Positions 29,359 to 36,480 of a stretch of DNA of 61,684 nucleotides are shown here, one piece after another. The notes under the pieces are model-generated. The model saw only the letters and a program-made list of their open reading frames with translations. It was not told the DNA's origin and ran no database searches. Source of the stretch: Actinomycetes bacterium (GTDB lineage Bacteria > Actinomycetota > Acidimicrobiia > Acidimicrobiales > Ilumatobacteraceae); the NCBI GenBank assembly GCA_025359865.1, contig JANYDH010000094.1, positions 1 to 61,684 on the forward strand, read 5' to 3'. The translations under genes were made by a program, and so were the position numbers. Numbering within the stretch: the first letter of the stretch is position 1; each line of letters begins with the position of its first letter.

Positions 29359-30006
29359 ATGGACACGTGGACAACTATTAGGAACGGCCGTGAGGCCCTG
29401 GGCGACTATCTCGCCGGTCTTTCTGCCGACGACTGGAACAGACCGTCGCTGTGTGCCGGCTGGACCGTGAAGGACACCGCCGCACACATGCTCGTGATCC
29501 CCACAATGTCGAAGGGAAAGGTGTTCCTGTCCTTTCTTGGTTCGGGGTTCAACCTCGACAAGATGAATGCCAAGATCGTGAAGAAGATGACGGCAGCGAT
29601 GTCCACTGCCGACATTGCCGCCAAGACACGTACCTCAGCCGAGTCACAGTCCATGCCACCCGGCCTCAAACTTCCCGGCGTGTTGACCGAGCTTGTCGTG
29701 CACTCGTCGGATATCTCCGAGGGGGTCGGCACTCCGTTCGCTCTGCCGGTCGAGGATTACCTCGCCGCGCTCGACCACCTCAAGAACATCCAACCGGTGT
29801 TCGGGTCCAAAGAGCGCATTGCTGGGTTGACGCTGCGAGCCACCGATGCCGAGTGGTCGACTGGATCCGGACCTACTGTCGAGGGATCCGCACAGCAGTT
29901 ACTGCTCGCGGTGGCTGGCCGTCGATCTGCACTCGACCGACTGTCCGGTGACGGCCTCACCATCTTCAAAACCCGACAAAGGAAACTCATCAGCGTGCTT
30001 CCGTAG
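29359..30006 (+). CDS. Maleylpyruvate isomerase/DinB-like (TIGR03083 type) protein
   Basis: The 215-residue protein has the actinobacterial pattern of mycothiol-dependent isomerase-type proteins: LSADDWNRPSLCAGWTVKDTAAHML with the metal-binding His in a four-helix bundle, then GVLTELVVHSSDI with a second His. The C-terminal ADAEWSTGSGP-like segment and AVAGRRSALDRLSGDG match the SCP2-like end of the family. Many relatives have no known substrate. The ATG at 29359 is the first start giving the conserved N-terminus. Confidence 0.75.
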   Translation: MDTWTTIRNGREALGDYLAGLSADDWNRPSLCAGWTVKDTAAHMLVIPTMSKGKVFLSFLGSGFNLDKMNAKIVKKMTAAMSTADIAAKTRTSAESQSMPPGLKLPGVLTELVVHSSDISEGVGTPFALPVEDYLAALDHLKNIQPVFGSKERIAGLTLRATDAEWSTGSGPTVEGSAQQLLLAVAGRRSALDRLSGDGLTIFKTRQRKLISVLP

Positions 30007-30027
30007 CCCGGGCGCGCGTCTTGACGG

Positions 30028-30437
30028 TCAGGTGGACTTCACGGCAACGTCGAGATGCATCCGGTAACTGGGTCCGAAGTCGGTGTCCGTTACTTCTTCC
30101 AGAACGAAACCGGCGGCGGCGTAGAAGGCGAGCGCGTGTCCGTTCGCTGTGACTTCGATGCGGCGAGCCCCGCGAGATCGAGCAACTGCAACGGCATCGA
30201 CGACCAAATCGCGGGCGACACCACGGCGCCGCTGAGCGCAACACGAGTTCGCTGCGCCCGAATTGGTGCGTCGTCAAAGATGAGCGCCTCGGGGTTCGCG
30301 AGGAGAGTTGGTCGGTCCTGCTCGTTGGAGAGCGAGGACGAACGGAACAAGTCGGCGATCAACGGGTGGCGCGCCACCGACGGATGCATCCACGAGTTCG
30401 CCGGTGTTGGGGCGCTCCGCGTCGAGTTACTCATCAC
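30028..30437 (-). pseudogene. GNAT acetyltransferase pseudogene (frameshift/internal deletion)
   Basis: The upstream part in one frame reads RPTLLANPEALIFDDAPI, and the downstream part in another reads RRRGVARDLVVDAVAVARSR followed by NGHALAFYAAAGFVLEEV, the acetyl-CoA-binding and C-terminal motifs of a GNAT enzyme. They do not join in one frame, and the strands between are missing, so an internal deletion is likely. The intact C-terminus ends with a stop at 30028-30030. A palindromic repeat (30418-30458) sits at the 5' end. Confidence 0.7.
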
Positions 30438-30458
30438 CGCCAGGGGAAACTCGACGCG
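30418..30458. repeat. Palindromic repeat related to the mazEF-flanking copies
   Basis: CGCGTCGAGTT (30418-30428) and AACTCGACGCG (30448-30458) form an 11-bp stem with an unrelated loop of 19 bases. Stem sequence is shared with the copies at 22146 and 23011, the loop is not. It lies at the head of the acetyltransferase pseudogene. Confidence 0.75.
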
Positions 30459-30628
30459 ACATCCGGCGAAGCTCCAGATGACATCGCAACGCAGAGACCT
30501 GATCGATCATCGATCGGCAGCGCCGCTGCAGGAGACCCACTCCGGCCGCCCCGAAGTCGCCGATGGTGAACAGTTGTCTGCCGGAGCCCGGGTGTCACGT
30601 CCGTCGATCATGGCCGTCCTCAGGGGTA

Positions 30629-30646
30629 GGGTCAAACCCCTGACCC
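30629..30646. promoter_or_regulatory. Operator-like inverted repeat upstream of the acyl-CoA dehydrogenase
   Basis: GGGTCA and TGACCC are separated by six bases. The minus strand from about 30595 down reads LFTIGDFGAAGVG, reminiscent of the start of a MerR-family regulator but not continuing as one, so this may be the operator of a lost regulator. Nothing else is recognisable between 30459 and 30702. Confidence 0.35.
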
Positions 30647-30702
30647 AAGCAGCGCACGTTGGGGTGAACTGATCACGTATCCGAAAGACTACAGAGGGCG
30701 AG

Positions 30703-31902
30703 ATGACAAGCATCGCCGACGAGGCACGGGAATGGTTGGGCGAGCACTGGTCCCCGGAACGGCCTGCTCGCGCGTGGCGAGAACGTGTCGTCGATGACGG
30801 TTGGGCCGCGCTTCGTTGGCCGGTGCAATGGCATGGTCGCGGGTTGCCCGATGAGGTGGCGAAAGCGGTCGAGGCGGTGTTCGCCGAGGTTGGCGCGCCG
30901 GGACCCGGCCAGGACCGGACCAACCTATGGGCTGGCACGATGTTGTCATCGGGTAGCGACGAACTGAAGCATCGGTTCCTCCGTCCGCTACTCCTCGACG
31001 ATGTCGCGATGTGCCTGCTGTACAGCGAGCCCGGTGCAGGGTCGGATCTTGCTGGGCTCCGCACGACCGCGGTGCGTGATGGTGATGAGTGGGTCGTCAA
31101 CGGGCAGAAAGTATGGACGTCGGGCGCCAAGGATGCCGAGTACGGCATGCTCGTTGCTCGAACCGACTGGGATCAGCCCAAGCATCGCGGCATCACGTTC
31201 TTTTGGTTTCCGATGCGTCAGCCAGGCGTCGAGGTGCGGCCGCTGCGCCAAGTGACGGGCGATTACCGATTCAACGAGGTGTTCATCACCGACGCCCGCG
31301 TGCCGGACAGCCATCGACTCGGTGACGAAGGTGCTGGCTGGTGGGTGCTCCAAACTGCGCTCGCGTACGAGCGGGCCGTGATGGGCATGACGATGGGACC
31401 ACGCCGTCAGGTGGGCCAACCTGAGGGCGCCACCGCGAAGGCGCACGGTCAGATTCCCGTGCCCGACGTGTCGCTCGACCGGCTCGCGCGTTCTCTGGAA
31501 CTGCAGGGTGATCCGGTGATCCGTCAATGGCTTGCTCGGCTGCACACGTTGCGCACCGTGAACGCCTGGAACGGCGCTCGAGCATCGGCCGAGGCCGCGT
31601 CGGGCGGCTCGTCGCCCTTGGTCTCGTTGGGCAAGTTGGCGATGTCGGGCATCCTTCACAGCGCGGGGAGGCTGCAGGGTCATTTGCTCGGCATGGAGGC
31701 AACGCTCGACTGTGACGCCAATCCGCGGGCTCGTGATGCCAACTACTCGCAGCTCAACGCCTACTTCACCTCCATAGGTGGGGGCACTGATCAGATCCAG
31801 AAGAACATCATCGGTGAGAGGATTCTGGGGTTACTGCGTGAACCCGAGGTCGATCGCAACGTCGCGTTCCGAGAGGTGCGTGGCAGCATTCCGGGTAGCT
31901 GA
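30703..31902 (+). CDS. Acyl-CoA dehydrogenase
   Basis: The 399-residue FAD-dependent enzyme introduces a double bond in acyl-CoA thioesters. It shows the three-part fold: N-terminal helices (to about 110), the middle beta domain with LLYSEPGAGSDLAGL and WVVNGQKVWTSGA, and a C-terminal helical bundle with the FAD-binding end SIGGGTDQIQKNIIGERILGL. The first helices are shorter than in classic family members. The chain-length preference is not evident. It is alone on its strand, with a LysE-type gene convergent. Confidence 0.92.
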   Translation: MTSIADEAREWLGEHWSPERPARAWRERVVDDGWAALRWPVQWHGRGLPDEVAKAVEAVFAEVGAPGPGQDRTNLWAGTMLSSGSDELKHRFLRPLLLDDVAMCLLYSEPGAGSDLAGLRTTAVRDGDEWVVNGQKVWTSGAKDAEYGMLVARTDWDQPKHRGITFFWFPMRQPGVEVRPLRQVTGDYRFNEVFITDARVPDSHRLGDEGAGWWVLQTALAYERAVMGMTMGPRRQVGQPEGATAKAHGQIPVPDVSLDRLARSLELQGDPVIRQWLARLHTLRTVNAWNGARASAEAASGGSSPLVSLGKLAMSGILHSAGRLQGHLLGMEATLDCDANPRARDANYSQLNAYFTSIGGGTDQIQKNIIGERILGLLREPEVDRNVAFREVRGSIPGS

Positions 31903-31928
31903 ACGGACTCGGATGACGCTGCAAGACG

Positions 31929-32582
31929 TCAGCGTTGACGCGGCAGTGAAGCGGATCGTGCGCCCGAGGCGGTGGCTGCTACCAGACCGAGTCCGATGAA
32001 CACCGTGCCCGCGACATAGCGCTGGATGAAGGGCAGCGCTCGGCCGCGTACGAGCACACCGCGCAGGCTGCTCGCCAGCAGCGAATATGCGCTGTCGGTG
32101 ACACAGCCGATGGCGACGAACACCAGGCCCAGCACCAGTGCTTGGACTCCGGGGTTGCCGAGTTCGGGATGGATGAACTGGGGGAGAAACGACAGGAAGA
32201 ACAACGCCACCTTGGGATTCAACACGTTGACCACGATCCCTTGGAGGAAGGCGCGCTTCGGGGTCACACCCGGGCTGTCAGTATCGATGGCGGCCGGTTT
32301 GCGGGTCAGCGTACGGACTCCGACGAAGACGAGGTATCCAGCGCCGAGCCACTTGACCGTATTGAATGCTGTGGCCGATGTGGCGATAACGGCCGACAGC
32401 CCGGCGGCTGCTGCAAGCGCGTGGACCAGGTTGCCGAGCTCTAAACCTGCCACTGCGGCAAGGCCCACTTCTCGGCCGTCGCTGACGCTGTGGTTGACGA
32501 TGTAGAGCACGGCAGGGCCGGGGATGAGGAGCAGCAAGGCCGACGCGGCCCCGAAGGCAACAATGACAGCGAGCGTTGGCAT
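31929..32582 (-). CDS. LysE/RhtB-family amino-acid exporter
   Basis: The 217-residue membrane protein has six hydrophobic helices and the family pattern LLLIPGPAVLYIV near the N-terminus, GLELGNLVHALAAAAGLSA, and GIVVNVLNPKVALFFLSFLPQF in the middle. It probably exports an amino acid or homoserine-like compound. It converges with the acyl-CoA dehydrogenase and is followed upstream by a NUDIX gene on the same strand. Confidence 0.9.
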   Translation of the reverse strand: MPTLAVIVAFGAASALLLLIPGPAVLYIVNHSVSDGREVGLAAVAGLELGNLVHALAAAAGLSAVIATSATAFNTVKWLGAGYLVFVGVRTLTRKPAAIDTDSPGVTPKRAFLQGIVVNVLNPKVALFFLSFLPQFIHPELGNPGVQALVLGLVFVAIGCVTDSAYSLLASSLRGVLVRGRALPFIQRYVAGTVFIGLGLVAATASGARSASLPRQR

Positions 32583-32599
32583 GCGTGCGACGCTAGTCG

Positions 32600-33082
32600 T
32601 CAGATGGCGACATCGACGGGTGCAGTCGGCGGTCCCGTGTCGACGAGCTGGCGCAGCAATGAGCCCAGCTCACCGGGAGCGAAGCGCTCATCGCTGGCCG
32701 AGATCTGGGCGATGGTCCACCATCGCAACTCGAAGACGTACTCGGCGTTCAACTGTTCCCAAGAAAAAGCGGGCGTCGGTTCGAAGATCGACGGGACGGT
32801 CACCAGATGGATTTGCTCTCGCTGTCCGTCGTAGTTGCCGTTCAGGAAAGGAATCTCGTGGTAGCGGCTCCAGACGTGCGGCCCGATCGTGGTACCCGTA
32901 AGACCGACCTCTTCGAACAGTTCTCGGTGCAGCGCGTCGTCCACCGACTCGGCGGGATCGATGCCTCCGCCGGGAAGCGCCCATCGACGGCCAGCGGGGA
33001 ACTCGAATCGGACGAGTAGGACATGCTCATCAGGTGTCAGGAGTATCGCTCGTGTCGCCTCACGAATCCGCAGTTCGGCCAT
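32600..33082 (-). CDS. NUDIX hydrolase
   Basis: The 160-residue protein has the Nudix box GGGIDPAESVDDALHRE-LFEEVGL near residue 38 and the usual flanking strands (RAILLTPDEHVLLVRFEF, RWWTIAQI). It hydrolyses a nucleoside-diphosphate derivative of unknown identity. The ATG at 33082 is used; a GTG one codon earlier is equally possible. It lies 17 bases upstream of the LysE gene on the same strand. Confidence 0.9.
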   Translation of the reverse strand: MAELRIREATRAILLTPDEHVLLVRFEFPAGRRWALPGGGIDPAESVDDALHRELFEEVGLTGTTIGPHVWSRYHEIPFLNGNYDGQREQIHLVTVPSIFEPTPAFSWEQLNAEYVFELRWWTIAQISASDERFAPGELGSLLRQLVDTGPPTAPVDVAI

Positions 33083-33101
33083 CACCAGATCACTTGTTCG
33101 G

Positions 33102-33401
33102 TCACTCGTCCGGTCGCTCGTTGAGGCCGCCGTTGAATGAGCGATACATCTCGTAGATCGACTTGCACTCCTCGCAGAGCGGGAACTTCTTCGGGTCGCG
33201 AGACGGCACCCAGACGTGTCCGCACAAGGCTTCGACCGGCGTGCCGAAGATCCGCGCCTCGAGCACCTTGGCGGCGGCGTTCTCGCCGGGATCAGTCTTG
33301 ACGATGTGTGCCACTATCGGCTTGCCGGTCTCGAGTACATACTCGGTGTCGGGAATGGTTTCGACCGGACGGGTCACGACGTCGCTCACGGCACCAGTCA
33401 A
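33102..33401 (-). CDS. DUF3039 family protein
   Basis: The 99-residue protein ends in a zinc-ribbon-like region: CGHVWVPSRDPKKFPLCEEC with four potential ligands, after IVAHIVKTDPGENAAAKVLEA. This is the actinobacterial DUF3039 family, common and of unknown function. The TTG at 33401 gives the longest product; a GTG at 33389 (VSDVVTRPVE) is a reasonable alternative. It is divergent from the FmdB-like gene. Confidence 0.8.
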   Translation of the reverse strand: MTGAVSDVVTRPVETIPDTEYVLETGKPIVAHIVKTDPGENAAAKVLEARIFGTPVEALCGHVWVPSRDPKKFPLCEECKSIYEMYRSFNGGLNERPDE

Positions 33402-33439
33402 TCATGTCCGAGCGCGTCACAACGCGTACACTGCACGTC

Positions 33440-33703
33440 GTGCCGCTCTACGAGTACCGCTGTCGTGCCTGTGACGAAACCTTCGAGCGTCGTCGCCCGA
33501 TGAGCGAATCGAGCGATCTCGCTGAGTGCTCGTCCGGCCACTTCGACTCGGTGCGCCTGCTCTCGGTATTTGCCAATGTCGGTGCCTCGTCAGCAGGCGC
33601 ATCCGGTTCGGCCGGTTCGGCCTCTGGGCGAGGGGCACAGGCCGTGACGCCGACGCCACGCTCTGGTGGCATGTGTGGTTCCGGTTGCGGCTGCCATCAC
33701 TGA
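33440..33703 (+). CDS. FmdB-family zinc ribbon protein
   Basis: The 87-residue protein begins VPLYEYRCRACDETFERRRPM, the start of FmdB regulatory proteins with the first CxxC. The second pair of the ribbon is atypical (AECSSGHFD), and a Gly/Ser/Ala-rich tail ends in GGMCGSGCGCHH. The GTG start is fixed by the family N-terminus. Confidence 0.85.
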   Translation: MPLYEYRCRACDETFERRRPMSESSDLAECSSGHFDSVRLLSVFANVGASSAGASGSAGSASGRGAQAVTPTPRSGGMCGSGCGCHH

Positions 33704-33713
33704 GCACCGACGG

Positions 33714-34382
33714 TCACCGGGAGGAGTTCGTCGGTTGCAGTGCGGCGAGTTCGGCGCCGATGTTTCGACGAGCTTGCTGTTCGGCCCGGTCACGCATAAG
33801 CGTCGTCGCGTAGATGTGGTCGCGCTCGAGCAACCCTGCCAATACCGCGGCCCGTCCGCGACGCCAGCCGACCTCGTCGACGTGCGCGTATTCGAATCGC
33901 ACGCCGGACACATAGGCGGCGTACACGCCGGGATCGGCGCCGAGCACAGCCAGATCGGCATCGAGGAGGACAGCAGCGGCCGAGTCACCCTGGTCGCAGC
34001 GATGGTGCGCGGTTGCCATGATCAGACGCTGCACCTCACCGGCTTCGGTGGCTGTCCACTCAAGTCGAAGGCAAGCCGCGCGGGCCAGATCGGCGCTGCG
34101 TTGTTCATTGTCACCCACGTGCGGGTCGTAGATCGCGTCGTGAAAAATGGCAGCCATCTGCAGGGTTCGCCGCGAAGACGCCAGGTCTGGCCGGCCAGGG
34201 GTAGCCGCCTCTACATCGGCGAGCAGGTCGTCAATGCTTCGCAGTACCCAGGCGATGTGGGCCATGGTGTGGTAGCGCCGATGCGCCTGCCCATAACGGG
34301 TGAGCAGTTCGTCGATGGTGGCGAGATCGCCGTCGAGTTGACGCCACACGTCGCGTACGACCCGTTCGTCCTCACCCATCAT
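33714..34382 (-). CDS. HD-superfamily metal-dependent hydrolase
   Basis: The 222-residue protein contains the HD arrangement RRYHTMAHI (first His), MAAIFHDAIYDP (HD pair) and a later Asp in VLLDADLAVLGA. Related proteins are described as predicted metal-dependent HD phosphohydrolases. An ATG at 34382 was chosen; a longer frame from 34466 overlaps sequence without conservation. It converges with the FmdB-like gene. Confidence 0.8.
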   Translation of the reverse strand: MMGEDERVVRDVWRQLDGDLATIDELLTRYGQAHRRYHTMAHIAWVLRSIDDLLADVEAATPGRPDLASSRRTLQMAAIFHDAIYDPHVGDNEQRSADLARAACLRLEWTATEAGEVQRLIMATAHHRCDQGDSAAAVLLDADLAVLGADPGVYAAYVSGVRFEYAHVDEVGWRRGRAAVLAGLLERDHIYATTLMRDRAEQQARRNIGAELAALQPTNSSR

Positions 34383-34499
34383 GGGCGGGCCACCGCAGTC
34401 GGACGTGCAGCATGCCCTCAGCCTGTCGGTAGTGAGGCGATACGGCAACGTCATCGCCGGCAACATCGCCGATCTACAGCGCTACCGTGCGAACCCGCC

Positions 34500-34781
34500 A
34501 TGACCATCTTGATCGACGACCCGTTGTGGTGGAACCATGGGCGGCGCTGGTCACATTTGGTCAGCGATACCAGCCTGGATGAACTCCACGAGTTCGCAGA
34601 GCGTTCGGGGATACCACGGCGGGGATTCCACGGAGATCACTACGACGTACCGGAGGAGTACCGTGCCGAGATGGTCGCCGCAGGCGCGCGACCGGTGAAC
34701 AGCCGTGAGTTGCTGCGGCGACTACGCGCCGCGGGTTTGCGGTTGAGCCCGGCCCAGCGTCGGGCCGGCGCCGCCGACTGA
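34500..34781 (+). CDS. DUF4031 family protein
   Basis: The 93-residue protein starts MTILIDDPLWWNHGRRWSHLVSD, continues ELHEFAERSGIPRRGFHGDHYDVP, and ends in a basic tail. This is the DUF4031 family, small cytoplasmic proteins of unknown function in actinobacteria. The conserved His/Asp/Arg residues suggest an enzyme. It converges with the next gene. Confidence 0.85.
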   Translation: MTILIDDPLWWNHGRRWSHLVSDTSLDELHEFAERSGIPRRGFHGDHYDVPEEYRAEMVAAGARPVNSRELLRRLRAAGLRLSPAQRRAGAAD

Positions 34782-34804
34782 GTTGGTCGGCAAACTTGGC
34801 CGCT

Positions 34805-35263
34805 CTATCGCGTGGGCCATCGCTCCGGCTCTCCCGTCAGCTCCCGCGGGTAGGCGACGCCACTGCGGCCATTGATGAACCACTCGATGAGAGTAACGCC
34901 GTGGTCGTCGGCAAGGTCGCTGGCGCGGCACCAGCGATCGGCATCGTCGGGCAGCAGGTCGTCGAGCGGGCGCACGGTGATGATGATCAGCCCGCTCGCC
35001 GATTCGTTGACGGCATTGAGCGACCCGCCCACCTGACCCATCAGGTCGGTCACGTGGATCACCGCACCGGGTTCGTCGGTGCCGGAGACCACGATGATCG
35101 GGCCGAGGCCCCGAAACGAGTCGTCGAGCAGGATCGCCAGCGTTTCCGGCCGGGGCGGGCTACTGATGGCGAGCGATGCCACCAACAATGCGTCCTCCGG
35201 TCGACGGACGGGGTCGAGACGGGCGCGTGGGATGCGGTGCGAAGCAGTGGTGGAACGTGACAT
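34805..35263 (-). CDS. Conserved protein of unknown function
   Basis: The 152-residue protein has a hydrophobic strand PIIVVSGTDEPGAVIHV, a second strand GLIIITVRP and a C-terminal block DRWCRASDLADDHGVTLIEWF followed by PRELTGEPERW, which looks conserved. The order of strands and the charged residues recall JAB/RadC-like folds, but I cannot assign it. The ATG at 35263 is the first start after a stretch without coding character. A 12-bp direct repeat, GCATCGGGGGAA, lies upstream. Confidence 0.65.
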   Translation of the reverse strand: MSRSTTASHRIPRARLDPVRRPEDALLVASLAISSPPRPETLAILLDDSFRGLGPIIVVSGTDEPGAVIHVTDLMGQVGGSLNAVNESASGLIIITVRPLDDLLPDDADRWCRASDLADDHGVTLIEWFINGRSGVAYPRELTGEPERWPTR

Positions 35264-35407
35264 GGCGACCTCCGAGAATGAATGGACCGGGCGCGATGGC
35301 CACGGCAGTGCATCGGGGGAAGCATCGGGGGAAGCAGGGGACACACTACGGCAGGGGTGTATTGAAGTGGGTCGTGGGTCGACACCAGACCACGTAGGCT
35401 GGCTGTC

Positions 35408-35767
35408 ATGGGCAAGACCGGCGTCACCATCTATCACAACCCGAATTGAAACTCCTCGGTCAATGCCGTGCGCATTGCAGAAGAACTCGGGGTTGCTGCA
35501 CAGGTGGTGCTCTATCTGAAGACCCCACCCGACGCGGTCGTGCTTGGACAGATCATCGACAAACTCGAGGACCCTGTCACGAATCTGGTGCGGCGCGACA
35601 GCATGTGGGCCAAGCTCGGCCTCACCGATGCCGATGTGGCTACTCGCGAACAAGTGATCGAGGTGCTGGTCAAGCACAAACAGTTGCTCCAACGTCCTGT
35701 CGTGGTCACGGCCGACAAGGCCATCATCGGCCGTCCGAAGGAACGTATACGCGAGTTGTTGTCCTGA
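35408..35767 (+). CDS. arsC: ArsC/Spx-family reductase with in-frame UGA at the catalytic cysteine (candidate selenoprotein)
   Basis: Read through one TGA, the gene encodes 119 residues of a thioredoxin-fold arsenate-reductase-like protein: GVTIYHNPN-U-NSSVNAVRI, then VVLYLKTPPDAVVLGQII, LVRRDSMWAKLGL and RPVVVTADKAIIGRP. All this matches ArsC in order and length. In E. coli ArsC the same position (HNPACGTS) is the catalytic Cys12. The TGA at 35447-35449 is codon 14 and is the only lesion; sequence after it stays conserved to the stop at 35765. A 17-base hairpin begins exactly 11 bases later. Without readthrough the product would be 13 residues, so either the UGA is decoded as selenocysteine or the gene is inactivated at its key codon. 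TAGGCT eight bases upstream of ATG may be the -10 element. Confidence 0.75.
35447..35449 (+). other. In-frame UGA, probable selenocysteine codon
   Basis: The triplet replaces the nucleophilic cysteine of the HNPxC motif. A single change (TGC to TGA) would also create it, so the interpretation depends on the hairpin and on selenocysteine genes elsewhere in the genome. Confidence 0.65.
35461..35477 (+). promoter_or_regulatory. SECIS-like stem-loop after the UGA
   Basis: CAATGC-CGTGC-GCATTG is a perfect 6-bp stem with a 5-base loop containing GU. It is 17 bases long and starts 11 bases after the UGA, the same size and spacing as the apical SECIS hairpin of E. coli fdhF as I recall it. There is no good lower stem. 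Confidence 0.55.
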
Positions 35768-35780
35768 GCCTCGGCAGTCC

Positions 35781-36476
35781 GTGGTGACCCCGCGAACACA
35801 ACGTCCATGGCGGACCGCTCCACGCCTGCCGCCGGGTCTGCGCCGGGTGGAACATCTCGGTGCAGATGCAGATGCAGATGCAGATGCAGATGCAGACGGC
35901 GGCGTGGGTGATGCCGGGCTGCGGGAGGTGGAGCTACATGGGGATCACACTGGTCTGATCGCCGAACGCTGCGAGATCATCGGCTCGCACCTGGTCGATG
36001 TGCGCCTCACCGCTGCCCAGTTGGCCTCAGCCAGGTTCACCGACGTCTTGGCTGAAGGATGCGATCTGTCGGGGGCCGACCTGGAGAACGCGGCGCTCAC
36101 CCGCGTCGAGTTCCGCAATTGCCGGTTGTCGTCGGCGTTGCTCGGTAGGGCACGACTGCGCGACGTTGCATTCATCGACTGCAAGATCGACGGTTTGAAC
36201 CTACGAATGGCCACCGGCGAACGGTTGGAACTGCAGCGCTGCGCCGCTCCGCTTCTCGACCTGTCGGCCGCAACGATTGCCGGCGTGCGGATTCAGCACT
36301 GCGATCTGTTGGGCGCCGAGTTCTCACAATCGAAGCTGACCGATCTCGGTCTGCACGGCTCCGAGCTGAACCAGCTTCGCGGCGCGCTCCATCTTCGAGG
36401 TGCAGCGATCGATGCGACTCAGGTCTTGCCGTTTGGGCTGGCGTTGTGCGCGGAGCTCGGCATCACCATCGAGTGA
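35781..36476 (+). CDS. Pentapeptide-repeat-like protein
   Basis: The 231-residue protein shows successive A(D/N)LxX-type pentads: SARFTDVLAEGCDLSGADLENAALTRVEF and SALLGRARLRDVAF, then DLLGAEFSQSKLTDLGLHGSEL. These build a right-handed quadrilateral helix, as in MfpA/Qnr-type and many uncharacterised proteins. Six Ala-Asp units near residues 28-39 are encoded by a GCAGAT hexamer repeat (35862-35897). The GTG start lies 13 bases after arsC, but the true start could be downstream of the repeat. Function unknown. Confidence 0.75.
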   Translation: MVTPRTQRPWRTAPRLPPGLRRVEHLGADADADADADADGGVGDAGLREVELHGDHTGLIAERCEIIGSHLVDVRLTAAQLASARFTDVLAEGCDLSGADLENAALTRVEFRNCRLSSALLGRARLRDVAFIDCKIDGLNLRMATGERLELQRCAAPLLDLSAATIAGVRIQHCDLLGAEFSQSKLTDLGLHGSELNQLRGALHLRGAAIDATQVLPFGLALCAELGITIE

Positions 36477-36480
36477 CGGT

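Noticed and set aside
30507-31148. 213-codon minus-strand frame over the acyl-CoA dehydrogenase start
   Set aside because: Antisense to conserved dehydrogenase sequence; Ser/Arg-rich composition.
33666-34781. 371-codon plus-strand frame covering the HD-type gene and the DUF4031 gene
   Set aside because: Its first part is antisense to the HD motifs; only the last 93 codons, from 34500, are a real gene.
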